Shown here: piece after piece, positions 41,575 to 50,277 of the stretch
Layout of the letters: every line of letters begins with the position of its first letter
Numbering within the stretch: position 1 is the stretch's first letter
Assembly (NCBI GenBank): GCA_002067585.1
Contig: MVQO01000201.1
Coordinates: 55,086 to 119,085, forward strand
DNA length: 64,000 nucleotides
Source of the DNA: Syntrophorhabdus sp. PtaB.Bin027
GTDB taxonomy: Bacteria > Desulfobacterota > Syntrophorhabdia > Syntrophorhabdales > Syntrophorhabdaceae
Reading direction: 5' to 3'
Position numbers and translations under genes: made by a program
The notes under the pieces: generated by a model
Seen by the model: only the letters and a program-made list of their open reading frames with translations
Told to the model about the DNA's origin: nothing
Databases searched by the model: none

Positions 41575-42363
41575 ATGATCAGGGCATTATGGACAGCAGG
41601 AACAGGCATGAATGTTCACCAGTCTAATCTTGATGTTATTTCAAATAATATCGCAAATGTGAACACAAATGGGTACAAGAAGAGTAGGGCAGATTTTCAG
41701 GATCTTATGTACCAGACTTTGAGGTTGCAGGGTGTGACCAGCGAAAGCGGAAACCAAATTCCGGTCGGTATCCAGATAGGCCACGGTGCTATGTTAGCCT
41801 CTGTCCAAAAGGTGTTCCTGCAGGGGGACTATCAAATGACCGGGAATGAACTTGATATAGCCATTGAGGGAAATGGATTTTTTCAGATAACACTTCCATC
41901 TGGAGATAGAGCTTATACCCGTGCAGGTTCTTTAAAAAGAAATTCTGATGGGAGAATTGTAACATCTGACGGGTATCCGCTGGAACCAAATATTACTATA
42001 CCGCAGAATACAACCAATCTTTCTATAGAGGCTGATGGAACTGTTTCTGCTCTGGTGCAGGGCACAACTGCTCCACAACAGATTGGCACGATAGAGCTGG
42101 CGACTTTCCAGAACCTGGCTGGTCTCAAGGCGATGGGCAAAAGTCTCTTCGTTGAGACCGAGGCGAGTGGAACCCCAGTCACCGGTAGGCCCGGCGAAAA
42201 TGGGCTAGGCACTACCCTTCAGGGATATATCGAAATGTCAAATGTCAATGTAATGCAGGAAATGATTAATCTCATTATCGGACAGAGAGCGTACGAGGTC
42301 AACACAAAGGCAATCCAGGCAGCAGATGAAATGCTGCAAATGGCCACCAGCATAAGGAGATAA
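41575..42363 (+). CDS. flgG: Flagellar distal rod protein FlgG
   Basis: A 262-residue distal rod subunit, the usual FlgG length. The start MIRALWTAGTGM and the VISNNIANVNTNGYKKSRADFQDLMYQ motif block are typical, as are IEGNGFFQI and the C-terminal MSNVNVMQEMINLIIGQRAYEVNTK. AAGGAGG precedes the ATG. Confidence 0.97.
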   Translation: MIRALWTAGTGMNVHQSNLDVISNNIANVNTNGYKKSRADFQDLMYQTLRLQGVTSESGNQIPVGIQIGHGAMLASVQKVFLQGDYQMTGNELDIAIEGNGFFQITLPSGDRAYTRAGSLKRNSDGRIVTSDGYPLEPNITIPQNTTNLSIEADGTVSALVQGTTAPQQIGTIELATFQNLAGLKAMGKSLFVETEASGTPVTGRPGENGLGTTLQGYIEMSNVNVMQEMINLIIGQRAYEVNTKAIQAADEMLQMATSIRR

Positions 42364-42366
42364 TAA

Positions 42367-43101
42367 ATGCTCATTTTCCTGTTAGATGGAGCAAACAAAA
42401 TAATAACAAGGTTCATACTCCCATTATGTATCCTGGTTATGATTGTTTCTTCAGGAGCGTATGCTGGTTTGCAGGACCAATCCTTTATCGAGACGAAGAT
42501 CAGTGACTTTATCAGGAAAATATATGGCGAAGATGATAGTGTACAAATCAAATTTGTTAATATACCTGCCATTTTAAAAGGCAAGCCAGATGTGAAAAAC
42601 ATTAGTTTCGTAAAGGCGCCCGATGCAAAGGGAGATGGCGTCTGTCTCGTCGGAATTATTGATGCCAGAACCAAAAGAGATAGAAACGTATATGTCCCGT
42701 TCAGAACAGTGAGAAAAACCAAAATCTATGTTTTAAACCATAGTGGGAAAAGGGGTGATGTAATAAGGGCAGAATCGGTGACAGCACGTGAGACACTGTT
42801 CAATGAAAAGAAAGCAGCATACCCTTCCTCATTGGACGACATCATAGGGCGTACACTGAGAAAAGATGTTGCAAAAGGAACCGTTATATCATATTCGATG
42901 ATTGACGATCCGGTTGTTATTCGTAAGGGCGAGTTAATCGATATTATTGCAGAAAATAAGAACCTTTATGTACGCGCAAAGGGTAAGGCTCTGGAAAAGG
43001 GTAGAATGGGTGATTCCATTCGTGTCAAAAATATGTCATCTGATAGAGAGATTGTTGGCAAGGTTGTCTCTGGTAATAAGATACTCGTTTCTTTTAGGTG
43101 A
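42367..43101 (+). CDS. flgA: Flagellar P-ring assembly chaperone FlgA
   Basis: A 244-residue periplasmic protein. A signal peptide is visible (hydrophobic FILPLCILVMIVSSGAYA, about residues 18-35). The C-terminal SAF domain shows GDVIRAESVTARETLF, LDDIIGRTLRKDVAKGTVI and the closing GDSIRVKNMSSDREIVGKVVSGNKI. Starts 3 bases after flgG. Confidence 0.92.
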   Translation: MLIFLLDGANKIITRFILPLCILVMIVSSGAYAGLQDQSFIETKISDFIRKIYGEDDSVQIKFVNIPAILKGKPDVKNISFVKAPDAKGDGVCLVGIIDARTKRDRNVYVPFRTVRKTKIYVLNHSGKRGDVIRAESVTARETLFNEKKAAYPSSLDDIIGRTLRKDVAKGTVISYSMIDDPVVIRKGELIDIIAENKNLYVRAKGKALEKGRMGDSIRVKNMSSDREIVGKVVSGNKILVSFR

Positions 43102-43105
43102 TGGT

Positions 43106-43828
43106 ATGAAAATTTTAATATTAATTTCGATATTTTTTGTTGTGACAACCGGTTGCAATACCGTAACCCAGTTGGAACAATCACGCATAAAAGGCGAGCC
43201 TTTTATCCTAGACAATACCTTTAAATATTCCAAGCAGGATTCAAGCAAAATCCGGCATGGAACAAATCAGGGAACAATTTGGAGGGGCGAAAATACTGCA
43301 AGCAATTATTTTATAGACCAAAGAGCAAAAGGAATTGGTGATATTATTACAATAAGAATTACTGAAGTATCTGCGGCGTCAGAGAAAGCAACAACTGGTA
43401 CGGGAAGAACATCTGACATTAACGCAGGGATAGGTAATTTTTTCGGGTTAGACTCTAAATTTTCAACTATCAGTAGTCACATCGATAAAAACAATCTTAT
43501 TAAAGCAAATACGGAGAACACCTTTTCCGGCACCGGAGAAACAATCAGGACTGGCTCGTTGAGTGCTACAATTTCTGCTAAAGTAGTCGACCTTCTGCCT
43601 AATGGGAATCTCGCAATTGAAGGAAAGAGAGAAATATACATTAACAACGAAAAGAAGGAGATACTCTTACAGGGCGTTGTGAGGCCGAGAGACATTGCTT
43701 ATGATAATTCAGTATATTCAACTCAGGTCGCGGATGCGAAGGTAATATATACTGGTATTGGTGTTATCGGAGAAAAACAGAGACCAGGGTGGATGGTGAG
43801 ATTGTTTGATATAGTGTGGCCATTTTGA
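43106..43828 (+). CDS. flgH: Flagellar L-ring lipoprotein FlgH
   Basis: A 240-residue outer-membrane ring protein. The start at 43106 gives a short lipoprotein signal with the lipobox VTTGC. The body has the FlgH signatures GDIITIRITE, NTFSGTGETIRTGSLSATI and LPNGNLAIEGKREI followed by VRPRDIAYDNSVYSTQVADAKV. AGGTG stands five bases before the ATG. An outer membrane is implied. Confidence 0.96.
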   Translation: MKILILISIFFVVTTGCNTVTQLEQSRIKGEPFILDNTFKYSKQDSSKIRHGTNQGTIWRGENTASNYFIDQRAKGIGDIITIRITEVSAASEKATTGTGRTSDINAGIGNFFGLDSKFSTISSHIDKNNLIKANTENTFSGTGETIRTGSLSATISAKVVDLLPNGNLAIEGKREIYINNEKKEILLQGVVRPRDIAYDNSVYSTQVADAKVIYTGIGVIGEKQRPGWMVRLFDIVWPF

Positions 43829-43912
43829 GATTCTGGATATGGTTAGCAAATGAAGGAAGAAACAAGAGATAAAAGTGTTTACAATAAATGCCATAGACAA
43901 GGATTGAATGAC

Positions 43913-45034
43913 ATGCCTTCTATAAATTGCCTGATCCAAAAAAAACTTTCCCTCATTATCTTTGTTGTTTTGTTTTTTGTAAATATGACCCAAAACCTCT
44001 ACGGAGCGCGTATTAAGGATCTGTCATATATCAACGGAGTCAGAACCAACCAACTGGTCGGTTATGGATTGGTAGTCGGTCTTAATGGGACAGGCGACAA
44101 ATCCAACACCATTTTCACCAACCAGTCCCTTGCAAATATGCTTGAAAAAATGGGTATCAGAATTGATCCGACAAAAACGAAAGTCAATAATATTGCAGCG
44201 GTAACGGTAACTGCAGACCTGCCCCCATTCGGAAAGGTGGGGAACAAAATCGATGCAACTGTATCGTCCATCGGGGACGCAAAGAGTCTTGGCGGAGGCA
44301 TTCTCCTTCTTACTCCTCTCAAGGGGGCTGATGGGGAGGTGTACGCTATAGCCCAGGGACCTATTGTTGTGGGAGGTTTTCTCGCGACAGGAACCGGGGC
44401 AACTGTGCAGAAAAACCATCCAACTGTGGGACGAATTGCCAATGGAGTTACCATTGAGCGAGAGATCAGTTATGCTGACATGAAAACAGACTCTATCACC
44501 GTGTCCTTGAAGACGCCCAATTATACAACGGCAAGAAGGGTGGTAGATCGCATCAATCAGTCCTTTGCCGGGGCCGCGTATGCAAAGGACAGCGGAACCA
44601 TTGCTGTAAAAACACCGGATGAGCTGAAAAAAGATGTGGTTAGATTTGTATCCATTATCGAAAACATGGATGTTAAGCCTGATAACACCGCAAAAATAGT
44701 GGTTGACGAGAAAACAGGCACTGTGGTTATGGGAGACAACGTTCTTATTTCTACTGTTGCTGTCTCTCATGGCAATATCACGGTTCAAGTTAAAGAAGAT
44801 ACAAATGTAAGCCAGCCAATGCCATTGGCAAGAGGACGGACAGTGGCAACTCCGGACACTCAGATTAAGGTTGAAGAAGATAAAGGCCGATGGGTCATTA
44901 TTCCAGAGGGGATAACTATAAAGGAATTAGTGAGCGCCATGAACGCGACAGGTGTACCGACAAGGGATATAATAACAATACTGCAGACCATAAAGGCAGC
45001 TGGAGCTTTGTATGCCGAACTAGAGGTAATTTAG
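43913..45034 (+). CDS. flgI: Flagellar P-ring protein FlgI
   Basis: A 373-residue periplasmic ring protein from ATG 43913. A signal peptide (KKLSLIIFVVLFFVNMTQNLYGA) is followed by RIKDLSYINGVRTNQLVGYGLVVGLNGTGD, the classic mature start. MLEKMGI, NIAAVTVTADLPPF and GGGILLLTPLKGADGEVYAIAQGP are also present. The frame is open to an ATG at 43850, but AAGGATTG places the start at 43913 and gives a more usual signal peptide. Confidence 0.95.
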   Translation: MPSINCLIQKKLSLIIFVVLFFVNMTQNLYGARIKDLSYINGVRTNQLVGYGLVVGLNGTGDKSNTIFTNQSLANMLEKMGIRIDPTKTKVNNIAAVTVTADLPPFGKVGNKIDATVSSIGDAKSLGGGILLLTPLKGADGEVYAIAQGPIVVGGFLATGTGATVQKNHPTVGRIANGVTIEREISYADMKTDSITVSLKTPNYTTARRVVDRINQSFAGAAYAKDSGTIAVKTPDELKKDVVRFVSIIENMDVKPDNTAKIVVDEKTGTVVMGDNVLISTVAVSHGNITVQVKEDTNVSQPMPLARGRTVATPDTQIKVEEDKGRWVIIPEGITIKELVSAMNATGVPTRDIITILQTIKAAGALYAELEVI

Positions 45035-45052
45035 TTGACCTGGTGATGATCC

Positions 45053-45376
45053 ATGAGTGACATATTGAAATTGACAAAACCAATGATTGGCCCTGATTTG
45101 GTAAAACATGGGCAGGATATTACAAATGTTCGTGAAATCTCAAAGAACGATCAGGAAAAATTTGAAAAAATAGCTGAAGATTTTGAAGCTCTTTTTCTTT
45201 TCAATATGTTAAAGGAACTTGATAAAACGACGAAGTTGTCGGAGAAAGGGTACATGGAAGAAACCTATATGTCCGTCATTTACGACAAAGTAAGCCAATT
45301 TCTTGCAAAAAATAAAGGTATAGGAATCAAAGAGATGCTCATGCGATATTCTGAACGTGGTGACATTAAGATTTAA
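45053..45376 (+). CDS. flgJ: FlgJ-type rod-binding protein without muramidase domain
   Basis: A 107-residue protein covering only the N-terminal rod-binding part of FlgJ: EKIAEDFEALFLFNMLKELDKTTKL and YMEETYMSVIYDKVSQFLAKNKGIGI. The C-terminal peptidoglycan hydrolase domain of enterobacterial FlgJ is absent; many bacteria have this split form and use a separate wall hydrolase. The sigma-54-driven GH108-type gene at 3831 is a candidate for that enzyme. Confidence 0.88.
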   Translation: MSDILKLTKPMIGPDLVKHGQDITNVREISKNDQEKFEKIAEDFEALFLFNMLKELDKTTKLSEKGYMEETYMSVIYDKVSQFLAKNKGIGIKEMLMRYSERGDIKI

Positions 45377-45392
45377 GTAAAATAGGCGATAA
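45366..45392 (+). promoter_or_regulatory. Sigma-28 (FliA) promoter of flgM-flgN-flgK-flgL
   Basis: TTAAGATT at 45366-45373, an 11-base spacer, then GGCGATAA at 45385-45392, which differs from the FliA -10 consensus at one position. It overlaps the end of flgJ and lies 29 bases before flgM. Confidence 0.75.
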
Positions 45393-45420
45393 GAGGGGTA
45401 AGTATCAGAGGAGGAATGCC

Positions 45421-45726
45421 ATGAAAATTAACAATGAAGTAAAAAATAGCTTGCTTGAAAGCCTCACAAAGTCAAAAAACGTCAGGGCATCTCAGGAGAT
45501 GGATGTTCAGAAGGGGCAGGGTGGGGGTGTAGCAGATAAAGTAGAACTATCTGGAAAAAGAGATGAAATAAACAGGATCAAAGAAAGAATTAAAGCTGAA
45601 CCAGTAGTAAGGCAGGAAAAAGTGGATAGCATCCGTGATGCTATAGAGACAAAAACATATAATATAAAAGGTCAGCTCGTGGCAAAAAGCATTCTGAAAA
45701 ACCACTTGCTTGATCAAATCTTATAA
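45421..45726 (+). CDS. flgM: Anti-sigma-28 factor FlgM
   Basis: A 101-residue, mostly disordered protein that binds FliA until exported through the finished hook. The FlgM core is seen as VELSGKRDEINRIKERI, VRQEKVDSIRDAIETKTYNIKGQLVAKSIL. GAGGAGG precedes the ATG, and the gene follows a sigma-28 promoter, giving the usual feedback loop. Confidence 0.9.
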   Translation: MKINNEVKNSLLESLTKSKNVRASQEMDVQKGQGGGVADKVELSGKRDEINRIKERIKAEPVVRQEKVDSIRDAIETKTYNIKGQLVAKSILKNHLLDQIL

Positions 45727-45728
45727 TT

Positions 45729-46157
45729 ATGGGCGAAGAGATACTGATTGAGGTTACGAAAAAAGAATTGTATACCTTGCGGCAATTCCTCAAAATTCTC
45801 AGGGAAGAGCGGGATGCCATTATCTCCTTTTCACTTGAAGGGATTATCCGAGAGAACAACCGTAAAGAAGAGGTGCTTCGCCGCCTCGAATACCTGGAGA
45901 AAGAGAAAGAGGCTTTCTTAGAAAATGCTCCTGACAGGCAGGCGCTATTGGAGCGTGAGCCTTTCAAACCTCTTCATCGTGAGATTCATCAGGTTATGGA
46001 GGAGGTTAAGGTGGCATTAGAGAAGAATATGAAACTCCTCTCGTTTTCAATGGATCACGTGAAATCCTCGATTGACAACATCGTCGGGTTTTTAAACAAA
46101 ACTACATATGGTGGAAAAAGAGAAAAGATATCTCTTTTATTGTCAAAGGAGATATAG
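45729..46157 (+). CDS. flgN: Flagellar export chaperone FlgN
   Basis: A 142-residue helical protein with long amphipathic stretches (LYTLRQFLKILREERDAIISF, RKEEVLRRLEYLEKEKEAF) typical of FlgN, the chaperone for FlgK and FlgL. Starts 2 bases after flgM; its stop is immediately before the flgK ATG. Confidence 0.87.
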   Translation: MGEEILIEVTKKELYTLRQFLKILREERDAIISFSLEGIIRENNRKEEVLRRLEYLEKEKEAFLENAPDRQALLEREPFKPLHREIHQVMEEVKVALEKNMKLLSFSMDHVKSSIDNIVGFLNKTTYGGKREKISLLLSKEI

Positions 46158-47561
46158 ATGAGCATAGCATCAATATTGAACATTGCCAAGAGTGCAATGT
46201 TTGCCCAGCAAGCATCCATTCAGATTTCAGCTAATAATATTGCAAACGTGAACACAAAAGGCTATTGCAGGCTTGACCCTGATTTGCGGGAAGCCCCCCT
46301 CATACCTACTGATTATGGTTTGCTCGGAAACGGTGTTGAGATTGCCGGCCTGGTTCGATATTTTGACAAATTTCTTGAAGCTACCATTGCACAGAGGAAC
46401 ACTGACCTCCAGGAACAGAAGACAGCTGTTGCGTATTTTGAGAGAATCGAAAGCATTCTCAGCGAAGATAGCTCAAATCTGGCGACTAACGTGATGGAGT
46501 TTTTCAACGGCTGGCATGAACTCTCTGCTGACCCTGCAAACCTTACCAGACGAAGCAACCTGGCAGCAAAGGGTGCAAACCTGGCACGAACCATACGAAA
46601 CCTTTATGCTGAGTTGAGTGGACTCCAGAGAGAACTGGACCAACAAGTCCAGCGGGAAGTGGATGAGATCAACAGGCTTACAGCATCTATTGCTGATCTC
46701 AATGGAAAAATTATCGCTCTGGGTTCTTCGTCTCAAAGTGAGGCTAGCGATTATCTCAATCAACGCACAGAACTGTTGAAAGAGCTTTCAGGGAAAATAA
46801 AGATCACATCTTTTGAAGACGAGAATGGTGGACTGACTATCCTGACTGAAAATGGTAGTGCTCTTGTTGATCGGACACGATCATGGAAACTACAAACACA
46901 GTTTAATTCTGACACAGGGTTCAGAATGATTGCATGGAATGATGGGACAGGCAACCTGTCAGATATTACGAATAAAATCAGTTCGGGCAGGGTAAAAGCC
47001 ATTCTCGACATGAGAGATAAATATCTGGGTAATGGATTTATTGCAGACCTGAATAATCTTGCCGGCACCATCATCACAGAGGTCAACAATCTCCATAAAG
47101 AGGGTTATGGCTTGAATGGTACCGATAAGGTTCCATTCTTTCAGGAAACGACCACTGATTTTGCAAGGGACATGGATTTGAGTATGCAAATTAAGGAAGA
47201 TGTGCGTTACATCGCTGCTGCATTATCTTCGGATGACTATTCAGGTAACGATAACGCTCTGAGGATTGCTTCCCTCATTGATACAGATGTTGTGATCGAT
47301 GGCCAGAATACAAGATTCTCAACATTTATCTCCACTATCATGAATAACATTGGGGGCCTTACAAAGGCTGCCCAACAACTGTCAGAACATGAGGAGAGTT
47401 CCATGAAGATCATGGAGCAGCAGAGAGAAAGCAGATCAGGAGTGTCGATTGATGAAGAACTGGCGAAACTAATGAAATACCAATATGCCTACCAGGCAGC
47501 AGCTCGGTTGATTTCAGTCGCAGACGAGATGTTTCAGACCATGCTAGGGGTTGGTCGATGA
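46158..47561 (+). CDS. flgK: Hook-filament junction protein FlgK (HAP1)
   Basis: A 467-residue junction protein. The N-terminal motif reads ISANNIANVNTKGYCRLDPDL, then the FlgK-specific NGVEIAGLVRYFDKFLEATIAQRN. The C-terminal end has VSIDEELAKLMKYQYAYQAAARLISVADEMFQTMLGV. The protein is at the short end of the family, with a compact central domain. Overlaps flgL by four bases. Confidence 0.95.
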   Translation: MSIASILNIAKSAMFAQQASIQISANNIANVNTKGYCRLDPDLREAPLIPTDYGLLGNGVEIAGLVRYFDKFLEATIAQRNTDLQEQKTAVAYFERIESILSEDSSNLATNVMEFFNGWHELSADPANLTRRSNLAAKGANLARTIRNLYAELSGLQRELDQQVQREVDEINRLTASIADLNGKIIALGSSSQSEASDYLNQRTELLKELSGKIKITSFEDENGGLTILTENGSALVDRTRSWKLQTQFNSDTGFRMIAWNDGTGNLSDITNKISSGRVKAILDMRDKYLGNGFIADLNNLAGTIITEVNNLHKEGYGLNGTDKVPFFQETTTDFARDMDLSMQIKEDVRYIAAALSSDDYSGNDNALRIASLIDTDVVIDGQNTRFSTFISTIMNNIGGLTKAAQQLSEHEESSMKIMEQQRESRSGVSIDEELAKLMKYQYAYQAAARLISVADEMFQTMLGVGR

Positions 47562-49048
47562 GAATTGCAGACAGGTTTAAATATGATCTTTTCATGTACC
47601 AGTTCAACAACGTAAAGACCAGCCTCGACCGCATTCAGGAACAGATGGCAAAACAGAAAAGGGTTTTGAGGCCTTCTGACGATCCTGTAGCGTATGCTAT
47701 TTCTGTTGATTTGCGTGCAGAAAGTGTCATCTACGACCAGTTGGAAAGGAATATCTTACGGGTGACAACATTTGGAAAAGTATACGATACTGTATTTGGT
47801 ACTATGAAGGATCTCCTTGCTGAGGCAAAAAGCGTCGCAATCAATCATGCCGCAGGTTCTATGGATGATGCCCTTCGAAAAAATGCTGTTAAACAGGTAG
47901 AAAGCATCATAGAGCAACTCGTTGCCCTTGGAAATACGGTAGTTGGAGATACATACGTTTTCGGAGGAAAAAAGTCGAATAGCGCTCCCTTCAGGTTAAA
48001 TCCGGATTATTCAGTAGATTTTATTGTTCCTGAAGGCGCTGAACAGGGCAATGACATATTCATAGACCGCGGCAACAAGGCACAATACACCATATCCGGG
48101 CGGGATGCTTTTTATAATCGGTCAAAAACGATTTATGAAAGTCCGAATAATAAGTACCGCGGCGAAATGATCCTGAATACCACAGACCTAGCGTATGTGG
48201 TAGATGGGACCAACAACACCATTTATAGAAATGGTTCAGCCATTACATTGACGCAGGGTACATATACAGGGGCAACGCTCGCATCAGAAATACAAACAAG
48301 GCTTAATGAGTTAGAAACTGGTCACGCAGTAACGTACGATGCATCAACACGGAGGTTCACCTTCGCTAACAACACTACCAATAACATTACCTTGGACTGG
48401 TCAAACCCAGGTTCCACCGCGGGCCAGATGCTTGGTTTTAGCGCAGTTGATGCAACTGTGTTAGCAAATGGCGGCTGGGATAAGAGTGATGTGGACACCG
48501 GCACAACGTCTTTTCAGGTTGAAATATTGGACAACGGATATTACCAATATTCTGTGAATGGTGGCGCGATGTCCGGACCTGTGGCTATAAATGGGGGCAC
48601 CTTTATTGACGGATCTACAGAGGCTAATGCCATAAATCGTGGTATCAGAATAACTTTTATTACAACAGAAGGGTTGACAGAAGGTGATTCCTTTGAGATC
48701 AAGGACTATTCAATTTTCGAAATGTTGAAAAACCTGAGGGATACTCTATCTGATCCACTCAGCAACAATGCAAATTGGAGCAGGACCAACATTGCAAAGA
48801 TCGATGAGGGGCTCAACATTATAAGAAGAAATACTGCATATGTGGGCACTAACCTGCAGACTATGGATAGATTGACTGAAGCAAACAATGCCCGGCAGAA
48901 TCGTACTGCGAAGATTATTTCAGACACCATGGATGCAGATTTAGCACAGCTTGCCACTGAATACAGTAATCTATCAACCATATACCAATCCCTCATGTAT
49001 TCATTCACAAAGATACAGGAACTGGGATTGTTGAATTTCCTCAAATAA
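47558..49048 (+). CDS. flgL: Hook-filament junction protein FlgL (HAP3)
   Basis: A 496-residue flagellin-like junction protein. The N-terminal D0/D1 helices include NNVKTSLDRIQEQMAKQKRVLRPSDDPVAYAISVDLR and VVGDTYVFGGKKSNSAPF, a FlgL hallmark. The C-terminal helices run AQLATEYSNLSTIYQSLMYSFTKIQELGLLNFLK. A large central insertion makes it longer than the usual 300 residues. Last of the flgMNKL unit. Confidence 0.94.
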   Translation: MRIADRFKYDLFMYQFNNVKTSLDRIQEQMAKQKRVLRPSDDPVAYAISVDLRAESVIYDQLERNILRVTTFGKVYDTVFGTMKDLLAEAKSVAINHAAGSMDDALRKNAVKQVESIIEQLVALGNTVVGDTYVFGGKKSNSAPFRLNPDYSVDFIVPEGAEQGNDIFIDRGNKAQYTISGRDAFYNRSKTIYESPNNKYRGEMILNTTDLAYVVDGTNNTIYRNGSAITLTQGTYTGATLASEIQTRLNELETGHAVTYDASTRRFTFANNTTNNITLDWSNPGSTAGQMLGFSAVDATVLANGGWDKSDVDTGTTSFQVEILDNGYYQYSVNGGAMSGPVAINGGTFIDGSTEANAINRGIRITFITTEGLTEGDSFEIKDYSIFEMLKNLRDTLSDPLSNNANWSRTNIAKIDEGLNIIRRNTAYVGTNLQTMDRLTEANNARQNRTAKIISDTMDADLAQLATEYSNLSTIYQSLMYSFTKIQELGLLNFLK

Positions 49049-49120
49049 TTTTTTACACATTTATTACTTCCAACATAAATGCATCTTCTTAACCTACCGG
49101 CCATTTGAGGCAAATTGTAC

Positions 49121-49136
49121 TGGTATACTTATTGCA
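49121..49136 (+). promoter_or_regulatory. Sigma-54 promoter of the pse glycan cassette
   Basis: TGGTAT-N5-TTGCA, with GG and GC 10 bases apart. The predicted +1 is about 49147, leaving a 135-base leader that contains the 19-codon ORF at 49203. No TGTCA-N6-TGACA or GGAAA-N3-TTTCC site is visible upstream. Confidence 0.7.
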
Positions 49137-49202
49137 TTCAATCACGAAGAGTTCTTAAATGGTCTATAAATGGCTATTCTATAGGGTACTGGAGGAGACA
49201 GA

Positions 49203-49262
49203 ATGGCTTCCATTGTCAAGTCACGGAATAAAGGAGCGTACGAATATTTGAAAGATATTTGA
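49203..49262 (+). CDS. 19-residue ORF in the pseB leader
   Basis: ATG to TGA over 20 codons (encoding MASIVKSRNKGAYEYLKDI). GGAGGA sits six bases before the ATG, better than the site of most large genes here. It lies between the predicted sigma-54 start and pseB, ending 19 bases before the pseB ATG. It may be a leader peptide, a small protein, or a coincidence; it is not a family I know. Confidence 0.35.
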   Translation: MASIVKSRNKGAYEYLKDI

Positions 49263-49281
49263 CCCCAAAAGGAGATGGTTC

Positions 49282-50277
49282 ATGTTTGATGATAAGGTAA
49301 TCCTTATTACTGGAGGCACAGGATCATTTGGTCAGAAGTTTACAGGCTATTTGTTTGAACATCACAAACCCAGAAAAGTCATTATCTTCAGCAGGGATGA
49401 GTTCAAACAGCACCAAATGGCAAAGATCTTTCCTGATTCAGAGTATGCAATACGATTTTTTCTCGGAGATATCAGAGACAAGGAGCGTTTGTACAGATCA
49501 TTCGAGGGTGTAGACTATATTATTCACGCAGCTGCCCTCAAACAGGTTCCAGCAGCAGAGTATAACCCCTTCGAAGCTGTGAAAACAAACATTATTGGTG
49601 CGCAAAATATAATTGATGCCGCAATAGACAGAGGAGTAAAAAAGGTTGTTGCCCTGTCGACCGACAAAGCTGTGAGTCCCATAAATCTCTATGGTGCAAC
49701 AAAGCTTGCCATGGAAAAGCTATTTATTGCTGCTAACAGCTATGTTGGTCTGAAGGAAACCTCATTTGCTCTTGTTCGTTACGGAAATGTTATTGGAAGT
49801 CGTGGGAGTGTTATCCCCCTGTTTAACGGGATGAAAAATAATGGTGTGAAAAAGTTCCCAATTACCGATGAACGTATGACCAGATTCTGGATCACCTTGG
49901 ACCAGAGCGTTTCACTCGTTGCGTATGCTGTGGCTGAGAGCGTTGGAGGTGAAGTCTATGTGCCTAAGATTCCCAGCATGAGAATACTTGATCTCATCAA
50001 TGCAATATCAGATGATGCCCAGTATGAGGTTGTGGGCATACGCCCTGGAGAGAAAATTCATGAGAGCCTTGTTTCTGAAGACGATGGGAGGAACACAGTT
50101 GATCTAAAGGATAAGTATGTCATCCTACCGCCATTTGCTAATGGTGGAAACAAATATCACCGGTACACCAAATTTCCGAGAATGACAGACGGTTTTTCCT
50201 ATCGGAGTGACAATAATGTCAAATGGCTGACAGTCAAGGAAATTGAGCAATTTATTGAGGAATGTGAATGTGAATAA
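49282..50277 (+). CDS. pseB: UDP-GlcNAc 4,6-dehydratase (inverting) PseB
   Basis: A 331-residue extended SDR that makes the first intermediate of pseudaminic acid from UDP-GlcNAc. NAD-binding GGTGSFGQKF at residues about 9-18, GDIRDKERL, HAAALKQVP and the catalytic STDKAVSPINLYGATKLAMEKLF (Tyr and Lys present) match PseB/FlaA1. Length is normal. GGAGATGG precedes the ATG. It heads the sugar cassette after the flagellar junction genes. Confidence 0.93.
   Translation: MFDDKVILITGGTGSFGQKFTGYLFEHHKPRKVIIFSRDEFKQHQMAKIFPDSEYAIRFFLGDIRDKERLYRSFEGVDYIIHAAALKQVPAAEYNPFEAVKTNIIGAQNIIDAAIDRGVKKVVALSTDKAVSPINLYGATKLAMEKLFIAANSYVGLKETSFALVRYGNVIGSRGSVIPLFNGMKNNGVKKFPITDERMTRFWITLDQSVSLVAYAVAESVGGEVYVPKIPSMRILDLINAISDDAQYEVVGIRPGEKIHESLVSEDDGRNTVDLKDKYVILPPFANGGNKYHRYTKFPRMTDGFSYRSDNNVKWLTVKEIEQFIEECECE

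Noticed and set aside
44024..44788. 254-codon antisense ORF across flgI
   Set aside because: Shadow of flgI; residue composition is unlike a protein and there is no start signal.
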